A stretch of 64,000 nucleotides of DNA from Clostridia bacterium (GCA_022786605.1 JALFWW010000025.1:62001-126000), one strand, 5' to 3'; counted from the stretch's first letter, positions 1-7,280 are shown. A program made the numbers and translations. The notes: generated from the letters alone by a model not told the origin.

Positions 1-477
1 GTCTTTTTGCATGTCTACTGCTGCGTATTCCTTAAACGGAATAAAATCCTCATGGAAAATCTCAAAAAACGCTTCTGCACCATATACCTTTTCATATTCT
101 CTCTGGCACAACCGCTTCAACTGCAAATCAAGTCCACTGTTCGGGTATGCGTGCAACCCTCCCATAGCTGCACTGTGGTATTTCGCCTGCAGGTATACCC
201 AGAATCCATGCCGATCTGACACATCCCTTCTTCCTTCTCCGTGGAAGATGTGGTGTTTTTGCAGGTCTGTTTTTTGTCCGCTCACATAGCAGACTTTCCG
301 CTTCCCCTGAAGCACGCTGACGGAATGACTGCCGATTCTTTTTTCATCGTCTTTGATCACCTTCAGCACCGCCTTTTCCTGCTTCTGCTTCACACGCTTT
401 TCTCTGGCAGACCTCGCACTGTCCCTTCTTTTTGCACGTTTCGCAGAAACCGTCACATTCTGCTTCTGTAAAATCAA
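1..477 (-). CDS. HNH-type phage nuclease-like protein, 3'-truncated by window edge
   Basis: This leftward reading frame stays open to position 1. The chosen start is TTG at 477, preceded by GGAAAGAG; a downstream GTG is possible. The first ~45 residues are very basic (Lys/Arg-rich). A zinc/HNH-like core follows: CYVSGQKTDLQKHHIF, then a segment with KYHSAAMGGLHAYPN. This resembles a family of phage-encoded HNH-like proteins common in Clostridia, probably acting on DNA during phage recombination or replication. The start overlaps the previous gene (344-673) by more than 100 nt in another frame, so the true start may be further downstream. Catalytic activity is inferred only from the paired histidines and later His/Asn. 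Confidence 0.6.
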   Translation of the reverse strand, partial: MILQKQNVTVSAKRAKRRDSARSAREKRVKQKQEKAVLKVIKDDEKRIGSHSVSVLQGKRKVCYVSGQKTDLQKHHIFHGEGRRDVSDRHGFWVYLQAKYHSAAMGGLHAYPNSGLDLQLKRLCQREYEKVYGAEAFFEIFHEDFIPFKEYAAVDMQKD

Positions 478-673
478 ATTCTCTTTCCGTGCGTCTAAAT
501 AACTGGGACGCAAGCTGCACCGCTTCATTTTCATCCACTCCGTTCACTCTTGCTGTATGTACCACTTGCTCTAAGGCTCTACACATAATCTGCAGAATAT
601 CATCACAGACCTTTTCTGCTTTTTCATTTTCCAATAGCCATTTGCCGACCACATGATTTTTCACATATACCAT
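344..673 (-). CDS. Small cysteine-rich phage/ICE protein, unknown function
   Basis: About 109 aa. The start is ATG at 673, with an AGGGGTG ribosome binding site a few bases upstream; an upstream in-frame start at 709 lacks one. The N-terminal half is helical and charged. The C-terminal quarter carries clustered cysteines (C-DGF-C-ET-C, then C-EV-C and another C) that could bind zinc. I do not recognise a family. It sits in the leftward block, overlapping the stop of the 43-aa membrane protein gene upstream and overlapped downstream by the HNH frame, which is typical of phage early-gene packing. Confidence 0.55.
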   Translation of the reverse strand: MVYVKNHVVGKWLLENEKAEKVCDDILQIMCRALEQVVHTARVNGVDENEAVQLASQLFRRTEREFDFTEAECDGFCETCKKKGQCEVCQRKACEAEAGKGGAEGDQRR

Positions 674-792
674 ATCCACACCCCTATTCCGTAGATAATG
701 CCAAACCAAATCAAAACCGCCGTAATGATAGCACTTGCCATAACCGCTAACATCAGCGCCGCTTCTCTGGCATGTTTTCTTTCATTTTTCAC
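661..792 (-). CDS. 43-aa single-pass membrane protein
   Basis: The start is GTG at 792, preceded by GGAGGA. The start codon overlaps the stop of the DUF3102 gene (GTGA), implying translational coupling. The N-terminus is a short charged stretch (KNERKHAREA), followed by one hydrophobic helix of about 27 residues ending in WIWYM. The stop lies inside the start region of the next gene. There is no family match I recognise; it could be a small phage membrane protein, but a holin role has no support here. Confidence 0.55.
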   Translation of the reverse strand: MKNERKHAREAALMLAVMASAIITAVLIWFGIIYGIGVWIWYM

Positions 793-1850
793 TGCTTGTC
801 CTCCAAAATCTGCATGATGTTCTGACACAGGCTTTTCATTGCCGTTCTCATTTTTCCGGCTTCCTCTGGTTCCTTTTCCTGCAAATTGTCGATACAGGTC
901 ATCATTTCATTGAATTCCATCTGCACATTTTCAAAATGCACCTTGAACACGGTCATTTCCTGATTTCCGGCAAGACGTACCTTCTTATCGGCTTCTTCCT
1001 GCACCAGCTTCATCCGTTCTTTCAGTTCCAGTGCTGTTTCCTCTGCTTCTTTCTGGGCTTCCTCATGGGCTTCGATGGCTGCCTGTGCTTCTTTGGCTTC
1101 CTTTTTGGCTTTTTCAGCTTCTTTTTTTGCTTTGTCCAATTTCTTCTGCAGGGCAGCTTCTGCCTTTTTCTTTGCTTCTGCTTCCGCTTCCATCCGGATT
1201 TTTTCCAGTTCTGTTGCATCCAGCAGGGTGGTCTGCTCCTTCTGCATCTGCAACTCCGAAACTTCTCCCTGCAGCTCTGCTACCTTCTTTTCCGCTTCTC
1301 TTGCGGCTGCTTCCGCCTGTTCCTTCAATTCGGATAAGCGCTTGATCTGTTCCTCCCCATGACTGTATGCAGCATCTACGGCTTCATCCTGCTTTCTCTG
1401 GGCTTCATCCTCAAACAAATCAAGCTGTTTTTTCAGTTTCTCTTTTTCTTTTCGCTCTGCTTCCAGCTCTTTCAGCACTTCCTTCAGTTCTTTGGTGGTC
1501 ATCTCTGCCACCGTCTTTTCTTCCCCATTGATTTCATGGGCTTCTCCCACAAATTCTTCTCTTTCTTCTTCTGATAAATCGGTTAATGCTAATGCTTTTG
1601 ACAGCGAATTTCCAATATCCGAAATCAGCTGCGGGTTTTTATACTCTTTTGCAATTTTCATAAAGTTCTGCGCTGTTCTTTCTGAAAAATCCACTTCGTT
1701 TTTCAGCCACTCTCCCCACGCTCCATGGGGCAGACACTGTTTCGCTTCCAGCAAACACTTTCCAATTTCAATCAATGCAAAACCCGCCTGCACCTTATAT
1801 ACTTGAATTTCCTGTGTGATAACCTCGATAGGTCTTGTCATTTCATTCAT
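789..1850 (-). CDS. DUF3102 family protein with long coiled coil
   Basis: 353 aa. The N-terminal ~90 residues match the DUF3102 pattern (LIEIGKCLLEAKQCLPHG, then a WLKNEVDFSERTAQNFMKIA-type segment), seen in proteins of phages and integrative elements of Firmicutes and reminiscent of ParB-associated or replication-related helix-turn-helix proteins. Residues ~115-300 are an almost uninterrupted Lys/Glu/Ala coiled coil, with a short folded tail. The ATG overlaps the stop of the PcfJ-like gene by 4 nt (ATGA), and its own stop overlaps the next start, so at least three genes here are coupled. Function unknown. Confidence 0.8.
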   Translation of the reverse strand: MNEMTRPIEVITQEIQVYKVQAGFALIEIGKCLLEAKQCLPHGAWGEWLKNEVDFSERTAQNFMKIAKEYKNPQLISDIGNSLSKALALTDLSEEEREEFVGEAHEINGEEKTVAEMTTKELKEVLKELEAERKEKEKLKKQLDLFEDEAQRKQDEAVDAAYSHGEEQIKRLSELKEQAEAAAREAEKKVAELQGEVSELQMQKEQTTLLDATELEKIRMEAEAEAKKKAEAALQKKLDKAKKEAEKAKKEAKEAQAAIEAHEEAQKEAEETALELKERMKLVQEEADKKVRLAGNQEMTVFKVHFENVQMEFNEMMTCIDNLQEKEPEEAGKMRTAMKSLCQNIMQILEDKQ

Positions 1851-3385
1851 GCTGCGTTATCCTCCTTCTTTTTTCCACCTTTGTTCACAACTTTCTTCAT
1901 CCATTGGTCTACAAACATAAATACTTCTGGATCTGTTCCATAGGATTTGTTATGCTCTGTTCTGCACTGTTTGACCAGTTTATTCTGCAATTCCAATGTA
2001 TAATACGGCTTGTCCGGTTCTTCTGTTTTTCTGATAAAGAAAACCATTGTTTCCTGATCTGCAATCCTTTTGCAGTATCCACCCACACAGTGATGCAGTG
2101 CCGCCCCTTCTGCCTGCAATTCCTCTTGTGTTCTGGCTGGACGAATCAGCAGCCCTTTCCATTCCCATGTATACCGTTCCATTTTTTCAACAGCTTTCTG
2201 GAATTTTTCCTGATCTGCTTTGTTTTTTTCAAATTTGATCTGTGCCATGGTCCGTTCATGTGCCTGTTTTAGATTTTTTGGGAAAAGCACCTGCTTGTCG
2301 TTCAGATCCAGCCCCAGCGTCTGACATTCCTCTATGTAATCCCTGAATATTCTTGAAGCAGATTCCCAATATCCTAATGCTTTTACAGCCCTGTCCTGCT
2401 TGTCCAGATATTTTCCCAGCTTGTCCATATTCATATAACGCAGCAGTATTTTCATATCATCCACCGGAATATGTGTATTCACCACTTGCTCCACTTCTTT
2501 TTGTGTTGCTTGTGGTCTGATTTCATAAAATACGTTCATTCTCTGGATGTCCCTCATTGTGTACTTCTCCGGCTCTTTCCATTTCAGCCAATGAAGCGGA
2601 AACTTGAAGCATTCTTTCAGTTTTTTTCTTTTCCATCGGATGGCATATCGTGTTTCCTTTTCCAGTCCGTCATTTTTTTGTTTTACCAGCAGGCTATATC
2701 CGGCTTTATCCAAAAATTCAATAACCGGATACATTGCAAAATTCATCAAGTATTTGATAGGATTTTTTTGTTTATCTAAATGTTCAAGAATATTTGCATA
2801 TTCCATTCTGGTTCCCTTCAGTACATCTTCTATTCCATAAGGGCAAAAATAATATGCATTATCATATACATCTGTTCCCTTCCATTTTGTCCATGTTTTC
2901 AGGTCATACCGTTGACATGTATAATAGTAGTTTTCCTTGCTTTCTTTCTGCCACTTCGCACAATACGTCCCCCTGATGGCATAGCGGACTGTTTCTTTCA
3001 GCCACTTTTTCAGATCCTTCCATTCACCGGAAGAATCTCTTAATACTCTCCACTGGCGGAAAAATACGGTTTCTCCGTCTGTTCCTTTCTGTGCCATGAC
3101 CACATTTTCCACATTTTCGACTAAAAAATTACTATTATCTTCTTTTACGCACTGTACCAACCCGCCGCAGTTCGGACATCTTACTCTTGCACCTTGATAA
3201 AATTTTTCTGACCAAGGCTGTGCATAAACTTCTTCTTTGCAATCGTAGCAAAACCCCTCAATATTGCCTTTTTTATAGAGCAGCACATGATCTTCTGCCA
3301 GCACCACATTTCTGATGTATTCAAACAGCCCTTCCGGTATTTCTTCCGGACAAAGCATCCAGTCATCATCCTTGAATTTTTCCAT
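1847..3385 (-). CDS. PcfJ-like protein
   Basis: 512 aa. The N-terminal region has two CxxC pairs (CYDC near residue 48, CPNC near residue 73), a likely zinc ribbon. The C-terminal part (~390-500) shows the PcfJ-like signature, with ALHHCVGGYCKRIA followed by a compact beta-rich stretch. PcfJ was named from enterococcal conjugative plasmid pCF10. The domain is widespread on phages and ICEs of Firmicutes, and its biochemical role is not established. The gene follows the PcfK-like gene by 12 nt in the same orientation, as in other elements that carry both. Confidence 0.85.
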   Translation of the reverse strand: MEKFKDDDWMLCPEEIPEGLFEYIRNVVLAEDHVLLYKKGNIEGFCYDCKEEVYAQPWSEKFYQGARVRCPNCGGLVQCVKEDNSNFLVENVENVVMAQKGTDGETVFFRQWRVLRDSSGEWKDLKKWLKETVRYAIRGTYCAKWQKESKENYYYTCQRYDLKTWTKWKGTDVYDNAYYFCPYGIEDVLKGTRMEYANILEHLDKQKNPIKYLMNFAMYPVIEFLDKAGYSLLVKQKNDGLEKETRYAIRWKRKKLKECFKFPLHWLKWKEPEKYTMRDIQRMNVFYEIRPQATQKEVEQVVNTHIPVDDMKILLRYMNMDKLGKYLDKQDRAVKALGYWESASRIFRDYIEECQTLGLDLNDKQVLFPKNLKQAHERTMAQIKFEKNKADQEKFQKAVEKMERYTWEWKGLLIRPARTQEELQAEGAALHHCVGGYCKRIADQETMVFFIRKTEEPDKPYYTLELQNKLVKQCRTEHNKSYGTDPEVFMFVDQWMKKVVNKGGKKKEDNAA

Positions 3386-3397
3386 GAAACTACCCCC

Positions 3398-3817
3398 TTA
3401 CAGAAAATCTTCCAGTGACAGTTTCAATGTTTTTTTCTTCGTTTCCGCAATATTTGCGGATTTCGGTTTTTCCGCTTCCATTGCTCCAATTCCGAAATAT
3501 TCTCTTGCCCACTTATAAACTTCTTCATCAGCAATCGCAACGCATCCGCTTGCAGCTTCCTTTTTTGCATTTTCTGCTGCCGTCTCTCCATTGATGTATT
3601 TAAACAAATGCTCCTTCACCGCTATTGTTTTAGCATTACTCAGAATCGTTTTCAGTGCCCCTTCCAGCGTCTTCCCTTCTTCCAGCACTTTGTCTGCGAT
3701 TTCTTCCGTTGTGATACAATCAATCAGGTGTTCCCCCACTAAGGCTCTGTACTGATCCTGTGGGTGCTTCTGAATATCGTTGTTCAGTTTTTCGATGGCA
3801 TTTTCAATCTTTCCCAT
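3398..3817 (-). CDS. PcfK-like protein
   Basis: 139 aa, acidic. It has an N-terminal helical region (IENAIEKLNNDIQKH) and a central segment LFKYINGETAAENAKKEA followed by a DEEVYKWAREYF motif, matching the PcfK-like family that is usually encoded directly upstream of PcfJ-like proteins. The C-terminus is a Lys-rich linker ending in a short LSLEDFL tail. The start is ATG at 3817, preceded by AGGAGAG. Function is unknown; its constant pairing with PcfJ suggests a shared complex (inference). Confidence 0.8.
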   Translation of the reverse strand: MGKIENAIEKLNNDIQKHPQDQYRALVGEHLIDCITTEEIADKVLEEGKTLEGALKTILSNAKTIAVKEHLFKYINGETAAENAKKEAASGCVAIADEEVYKWAREYFGIGAMEAEKPKSANIAETKKKTLKLSLEDFL

Positions 3818-3832
3818 GGTATTCTCTCCTTT

Positions 3833-4009
3833 TTAGTCCTTAAACTCTATCTCGTAGCCCCTCCTGCGCATGACTGCCGCACAGGCTCTTTGGTTCAACC
3901 GTTTTCCCAGTGCTGTTTTTTCTTCCTGTGTCAGCGAATCATACGGGATCACAGTACCGTCACTTTTACTGACGTATACTTCAACCGTCAACGGTGGTTG
4001 TTTACTCAT
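3833..4009 (-). CDS. 58-aa conserved element protein, unknown function
   Basis: The start is ATG at 4009 with a GGGGTGTG site upstream; the stop is at 3833, just before the PcfK-like gene. The sequence begins MSKQPPLTVEVYVS and contains LTQEEKTALGKRLNQRA. Small proteins of this shape occur in clostridial phages and ICEs. No catalytic motif is visible. It lies in the same leftward block. Confidence 0.6.
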   Translation of the reverse strand: MSKQPPLTVEVYVSKSDGTVIPYDSLTQEEKTALGKRLNQRACAAVMRRRGYEIEFKD

Positions 4010-4042
4010 TCACACCCCTTCCTTTCTTCTGTATCATACGTT

Positions 4043-4273
4043 TTATACGGAATGTCCTATGCCATTCTCTATTTGCTTATTCAGCTCCCCCCGCTGTCCC
4101 AGCAGGTGCATATACTCTGGAATCCTGTGTGGTCTGATGGGTCGTCTAATGGGGTCTGGCTTGAATAACAGCACCATTGCCTTCCCGATCTTTGGATAGT
4201 TGTCGGTCATGTAATACCCCAGCAGCTCTCCACACTGGATTCTCTTTTTGATCATGTTGTGATATGGGTACAT
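4043..4273 (-). CDS. 76-aa conserved element protein, unknown function
   Basis: Two ATGs are adjacent (4276 and 4273). The AAAGGA site fits 4273 best. The protein starts MYPYHNMIKKRIQCGEL and has a basic PIRPHRIPEY segment, a pattern I associate with short conserved proteins of clostridial mobile elements. It is the first gene after the inverted repeat at 4290-4388, so it probably opens a leftward transcript. Function unknown. Confidence 0.55.
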   Translation of the reverse strand: MYPYHNMIKKRIQCGELLGYYMTDNYPKIGKAMVLLFKPDPIRRPIRPHRIPEYMHLLGQRGELNKQIENGIGHSV

Positions 4274-4289
4274 CATGTTTCCTTTCCGC

Positions 4290-4388
4290 TTCGGTCATGT
4301 GTCGGACGCGCGGTTTGACCATGCGCCCTTTTGAGTATGTTAGTAAATAGGAGGAGTGATTCGGGCATACGCCCGACACATGACCGAA
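4290..4388. repeat. Perfect 16-bp inverted repeat with 67-bp centre
   Basis: The arms at 4290-4305 and 4373-4388 are exact reverse complements (TTCGGTCATGTGTCGG). Similarity continues inward for 3 more bases with one mismatch. A small GGGC/GCCC hairpin with an ATAC loop (4362-4373) abuts the right arm. The repeat separates a leftward gene (4273) from a rightward gene (4454), so it may be a pair of operators or a replication/nicking structure. No protein-coding frame convincingly fills it. Confidence 0.7.
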
Positions 4389-4453
4389 ACCTTTTATTCT
4401 GCTTTCTTTTATAGTCAAAATATGATATTCTTTTATAAAGGGGTTGATATTTT

Positions 4454-4810
4454 ATGCTGTCTATACAGTCTTATATTGTTTTACGACATTTGAAAAAACT
4501 TTCTAACAAAACAGATGCTGAACTTGTTCTTCTAATAGGCGCACCTCAAATATGCCTTGATGAAGACGAAAGCAAAATATATGATTACACCAAATACAAA
4601 GGAGAAATTAACAGCATCATTGATGATCTCGTTTCTTCCGGTCATTTGATATACTCAAGAAACAACAAAAAATATGTATCCCTTACTACAAAAGGAATCC
4701 ATCCGCTCCAGGAAATCTTTTTTCGCACGATCAGCTTCCTTTTCCGGTCAATCTTGGTTCCTATTGTTGTATCCTTATTGACAACGTTAATCGCTCTCAA
4801 ATTTTTTTAA
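4454..4810 (+). CDS. Small winged-helix-like protein with C-terminal membrane anchor
   Basis: 118 aa. Residues 1-80 read as a short helix-turn-helix/winged-helix domain (leucine-rich helices, then a beta hairpin near GHLIYSRNNKKYVSLTTKG). Residues ~88-118 form one strongly hydrophobic helix ending KFF. The start is ATG at 4454 with AAAGGGG upstream. It is transcribed opposite to its neighbours and flanked by AT-rich DNA. Membrane-tethered DNA-binding-like proteins of this size occur in clostridial prophages, but I cannot name the family. Confidence 0.55.
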   Translation: MLSIQSYIVLRHLKKLSNKTDAELVLLIGAPQICLDEDESKIYDYTKYKGEINSIIDDLVSSGHLIYSRNNKKYVSLTTKGIHPLQEIFFRTISFLFRSILVPIVVSLLTTLIALKFF

Positions 4811-4811
4811 G

Positions 4812-4949
4812 CTATTTGAGCAACCCCAGTTTTTGAAGTACGAACAGCGTTGTGATCATGCTAACCCCTATATTTACAATGATTTCCAAAAGACCTCTAT
4901 CAAAGCGTTTGATTTTTTCATCAAATGCTTTTTGTTTTTCTTTATCCAT
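4812..4949 (-). CDS. 45-aa single-pass membrane protein
   Basis: The start is ATG at 4949 with AGAGGTGATG upstream; its start overlaps the stop of the preceding gene by 8 nt. It has a charged N-terminus (MDKEKQKAFDEKIKRFD), then one hydrophobic helix of ~22 residues (LEIIVNIGVSMITTLFVL). It converges on the gene at 4454-4810 with only 1 nt between the stops. Function unknown. Confidence 0.55.
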   Translation of the reverse strand: MDKEKQKAFDEKIKRFDRGLLEIIVNIGVSMITTLFVLQKLGLLK

Positions 4950-5244
4950 CTACATCACCTCTTAAAGCATCCTTAATTGCCTTTACACAACTCAATCTTT
5001 CAATTTCATTTTTCATTCGCATCTCCAAGGATTTTCTGATAAATCTTGTCCCTTCCATACAACAGTTTTCTTCCCAATTAAAAACTCGCTGTATTTCTAT
5101 GATTTTATTTTCCAAATCTCCGAACGTACTTGCATCTTGCTTTGCATACTGATACAACTCATCTAGTGCTTCATCAATTTTTTTCTTTACTTTTTCACAC
5201 ATACATACATCTTCCGATGTATACATCATTCGTTGGTTGTCCAC
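4942..5244 (-). CDS. Hypothetical helical element protein
   Basis: About 100 aa from GTG at 5244, with GGAGGGTGAT upstream; ATGs five and six codons in are alternatives. Mostly charged helices with three cysteines (C-M-C near the start, CC in the middle). No recognised domain. It is part of the leftward early operon controlled from the operator at 5479-5518. Confidence 0.55.
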   Translation of the reverse strand: MDNQRMMYTSEDVCMCEKVKKKIDEALDELYQYAKQDASTFGDLENKIIEIQRVFNWEENCCMEGTRFIRKSLEMRMKNEIERLSCVKAIKDALRGDVDG

Positions 5245-5258
5245 CTATATCACCCTCC

Positions 5259-5429
5259 CTATGCAATCTTTTCTCTTGCTTCTGACAGTTCTTTCTGGGC
5301 TGCCATGCCTTTGATGAAACCCAGAATAAATTCCTTTTCGCTGGTCTGCAGCATGATAAATCCTTTTGCCGCTTCCACTGCATCGTCTACAATGACTTTT
5401 GTTCTTTCATCCATTTTCTGATTATTCAT
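5259..5429 (-). CDS. 56-aa hypothetical protein, first gene of leftward operon
   Basis: The start is ATG at 5429 with AGGGGTG upstream; stop at 5259. It is a helical protein with a KGFIMLQTSEKEFILGFIKGMAA core, lacking a hydrophobic membrane segment. It is the first gene downstream of the leftward promoter and facing repressor. Position and size resemble the Cro/excisionase slot of temperate elements, but the sequence does not show a clear DNA-binding motif, so that is only a positional inference. Confidence 0.55.
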   Translation of the reverse strand: MNNQKMDERTKVIVDDAVEAAKGFIMLQTSEKEFILGFIKGMAAQKELSEAREKIA

Positions 5430-5478
5430 ATTGACACCCCTTTCTAAATCTATTTGTGTTTCTATGTCAACAATATAT

Positions 5479-5518
5479 CATAAAAACACATTTGTCAATA
5501 TTGTTTTGTGTTTTTATG
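5479..5518. promoter_or_regulatory. Operator (11-bp inverted repeat) over leftward early promoter
   Basis: CATAAAAACAC (5479-5489) and GTGTTTTTATG (5508-5518) form a perfect 11-bp inverted repeat. A leftward -35 TTGACA lies between the arms (5498-5493), with an AT-rich -10 region over and beyond the left arm. This is the expected arrangement for a repressor made by the divergent XRE gene blocking the leftward early promoter. Confidence 0.65.
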
Positions 5519-5587
5519 ACTTTTTTTATTGCATTTTTGTTTTTCTCGTGATATGCTTTTCTTAACAAATGGTCGGGAGGTGATATA

Positions 5588-5962
5588 TTGAACGAAATGA
5601 ATGAGCGATTCAAACAAATTAGAAAGGACCAGGGTCTTACGCAAACAGAATTTGCCTTGAAATTAAATCTCAAACGTGCTGCTGTCGGAAATTATGATAT
5701 TGGACGCACAGTTTTAACAGATCGTACTATTGCTGATGTATGTCGTGTGTTCAACGTCAATGAAGAATGGCTCCGAACTGGTGTTGGTGATATGTATCGT
5801 CCTCCAATGGAAAAAGGGAATGAGTTGGTAGAACTGATCGCCGATCTGGTTCAGACTGATGATGATTTTTCAAAGCAGTTTATCATCGAATACCTGAAAT
5901 TAAATGAGGATGAAAAAGAAGTCATCAAAAAGATAATGAGAAATGTGAAAGATTATTTATAA
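5588..5962 (+). CDS. XRE-family phage-type repressor
   Basis: 124 aa. Residues ~6-62 form a Cro/C1-type helix-turn-helix (IRKDQGLTQTEFALKLNLKR, then the DRTIADVCRVFNVNEEWLRTG module typical of Firmicutes phage repressors). The C-terminal half is an acidic helical region with no RecA-dependent peptidase motif. The start is TTG at 5588, seven bases after GGGAGG; ATG at 5597 is the alternative. It faces away from the leftward early operon and is followed 18 nt later by the nuclease-like gene, so the two are probably co-transcribed. Likely role: maintaining the integrated state by binding the operators just upstream. Confidence 0.85.
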   Translation: MNEMNERFKQIRKDQGLTQTEFALKLNLKRAAVGNYDIGRTVLTDRTIADVCRVFNVNEEWLRTGVGDMYRPPMEKGNELVELIADLVQTDDDFSKQFIIEYLKLNEDEKEVIKKIMRNVKDYL

Positions 5963-5980
5963 GTAATAGGGGGTTATAGT

Positions 5981-7054
5981 ATGGAATTCAATGAACAGAT
6001 CAAACAATTTGCAGAACGTGTCACACAAATGAAGCCGAACATTGCAACGGAAGAAGCCACTAAAATGTCTATGGTGGTTCCATTTTTTCAGATTTTAGGT
6101 TATGACGTTTTCAATCCTGCAGAATTCTGTCCTGAATTCACTGCTGACGTAGGTATCAAAAAGGGCGAAAAAGTCGATTATGCTATTATGGATGAAAGCG
6201 GCGCACCATTGATTTTGATTGAATGTAAATGGTGCGGAAATGCACTGGACAAGCACGGCTCCCAGCTCTTCCGCTACTTCGGCACATCCCCCGCAAAATT
6301 CGGTATCCTGACAAATGGTATCGTTTATCGTTTTTACACTGATCTGGAAGAAACCAACAAAATGGATTTGACACCATTTTTGGAAATCAATCTCTCCGAT
6401 CTCAAGGACTACCAACTGAATGAACTGAAAAAATTCTGCAAAAGCAATTTTGACAGTGACAAAATCTTCAGTACCGCTTCTGAATTGAAATATACCAGCC
6501 TGATCAAAGGCGTACTTGCAAAAGAATTTGATTCACCCTCTGATGAATTTATCCGTTTTATCCTGTCTGATATTTATGATGGACCTAAGACACAAAAAGT
6601 CATTGAAAAATTCCAGCCTATCGTGAAAAAATCATTTACTGGATTTATCAATGACATTGTCAATCAGAAGATTTCTTCCGCTTTGTCTGAAAATACACCA
6701 GAAGAACCCACACAGGCAGCAGAACCCGCAGAAATTGCGGATTTGAACGAACCTAAAAGCAAAATCGTCACCACAGAAGAAGAAATCGAAGCATTTTATG
6801 TGGTGCGTGGTATTCTTGCTGGTACCGTTGATATCAAAGATGTGGTTCACCGTGACACAGAAAGTTATTTCGGTATCCTTTATCAAGATAATAACCGGAA
6901 ACCCATCTGCCGCTTTAACTTTGATAAAAAACGCAGTCAGATTATGATTCCCGATGAAAACAAAGTATTCACCCGTTATTATCTGGATTCTTTGGATGAT
7001 ATCTATACATATAAAGATCAACTCATTGAAGCTGTAAAACGGTATTCTGAATAA
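5981..7054 (+). CDS. Stand-alone HsdR_N-type (PD-(D/E)XK) nuclease-like protein
   Basis: 357 aa. Residues 1-130 resemble the N-terminal domain of type I restriction HsdR subunits. A TEEATKMSMVVPFFQILGYD helix is followed by D66, then E81 and K83 in a LILIECKW strand, which fits the PD-(D/E)XK layout. There is no helicase motor; the C-terminal third is a separate acidic linker (EEPTQAAEPAE) plus a small alpha/beta domain. No HsdM or HsdS gene is adjacent. It directly follows the repressor gene, so it would be expressed in the lysogenic state, a usual place for superinfection-exclusion or other defence genes (inference). Ribosome binding site GGGGG near 5970. Confidence 0.7.
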   Translation: MEFNEQIKQFAERVTQMKPNIATEEATKMSMVVPFFQILGYDVFNPAEFCPEFTADVGIKKGEKVDYAIMDESGAPLILIECKWCGNALDKHGSQLFRYFGTSPAKFGILTNGIVYRFYTDLEETNKMDLTPFLEINLSDLKDYQLNELKKFCKSNFDSDKIFSTASELKYTSLIKGVLAKEFDSPSDEFIRFILSDIYDGPKTQKVIEKFQPIVKKSFTGFINDIVNQKISSALSENTPEEPTQAAEPAEIADLNEPKSKIVTTEEEIEAFYVVRGILAGTVDIKDVVHRDTESYFGILYQDNNRKPICRFNFDKKRSQIMIPDENKVFTRYYLDSLDDIYTYKDQLIEAVKRYSE

Positions 7055-7057
7055 AAA

Positions 7058-7080
7058 AAAGCGGTCTTTCGACCGCTTTC
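7058..7080 (+). terminator. Hairpin after repressor-nuclease operon
   Basis: The stem AAAGCGGTC (7058-7066) pairs with GACCGCTTT (7071-7079) around a TTTC loop, directly after the stop at 7054. The T-run on the + strand is short, but the A-run before the stem would serve leftward transcripts, so it may work in both directions. Confidence 0.7.
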
Positions 7081-7087
7081 TTCATAG

Positions 7088-7192
7088 CTAAAAATTTTTT
7101 ACAAAATCATAAATGATCCACAGGAATTTCACGCTATGGATTTCTTGCAGTTTATTGATGATCTGTTCCCTTATTTTTTCTTCGTCACTCAT
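7088..7192 (-). CDS. 34-aa micro-protein under a LexA-like site
   Basis: ATG at 7192, with GGGAGGG about 11 nt upstream; stop at 7088. The sequence is a charged helix (MSDEEKIREQIINKLQEI) followed by FLWIIYDFVKNF, matching the pattern of very short clostridial phage proteins ending in an I-Y-x-F-V motif. A clear leftward promoter (TTGCAA, 17 bp, TATAAT at 7261-7233) containing a LexA-like box lies upstream. It converges on the nuclease gene, sharing its terminator. Function unknown. Confidence 0.55.
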   Translation of the reverse strand: MSDEEKIREQIINKLQEIHSVKFLWIIYDFVKNF

Positions 7193-7227
7193 TGCAGCGA
7201 TTTCCCTCCCCGTGGATTTTCTATCTA

Positions 7228-7261
7228 TTGACATTATAGAACGTATGTTCGTATTTTGCAA
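7228..7261. promoter_or_regulatory. Overlapping divergent promoters with LexA/DinR-like box
   Basis: Leftward: TTGCAA (7261-7256), 17-bp spacer, TATAAT (7238-7233). Rightward: TTGACA (7228-7233), then TATTTT (7252-7257) at 18 bp. Between them lies CGAACATACGTTC on the minus strand (7251-7239), which fits the Gram-positive LexA consensus CGAAC-N4-GTTCG except for the last base. The site could couple both the 34-aa gene and the integrase gene to DNA damage (inference). Confidence 0.6.
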
Positions 7262-7280
7262 TACCTTTCTCCTTTCTCTG

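Noticed and set aside
4146-4418. 90-aa frame spanning the 16-bp inverted repeat
   Set aside because: It overlaps the better-supported 76-aa gene in another frame and runs through the repeat arms; no ribosome binding site.
4812-4949. Holin assignment for the 43-aa and 45-aa membrane proteins
   Set aside because: One hydrophobic helix and small size alone do not support it, and no endolysin gene is adjacent.
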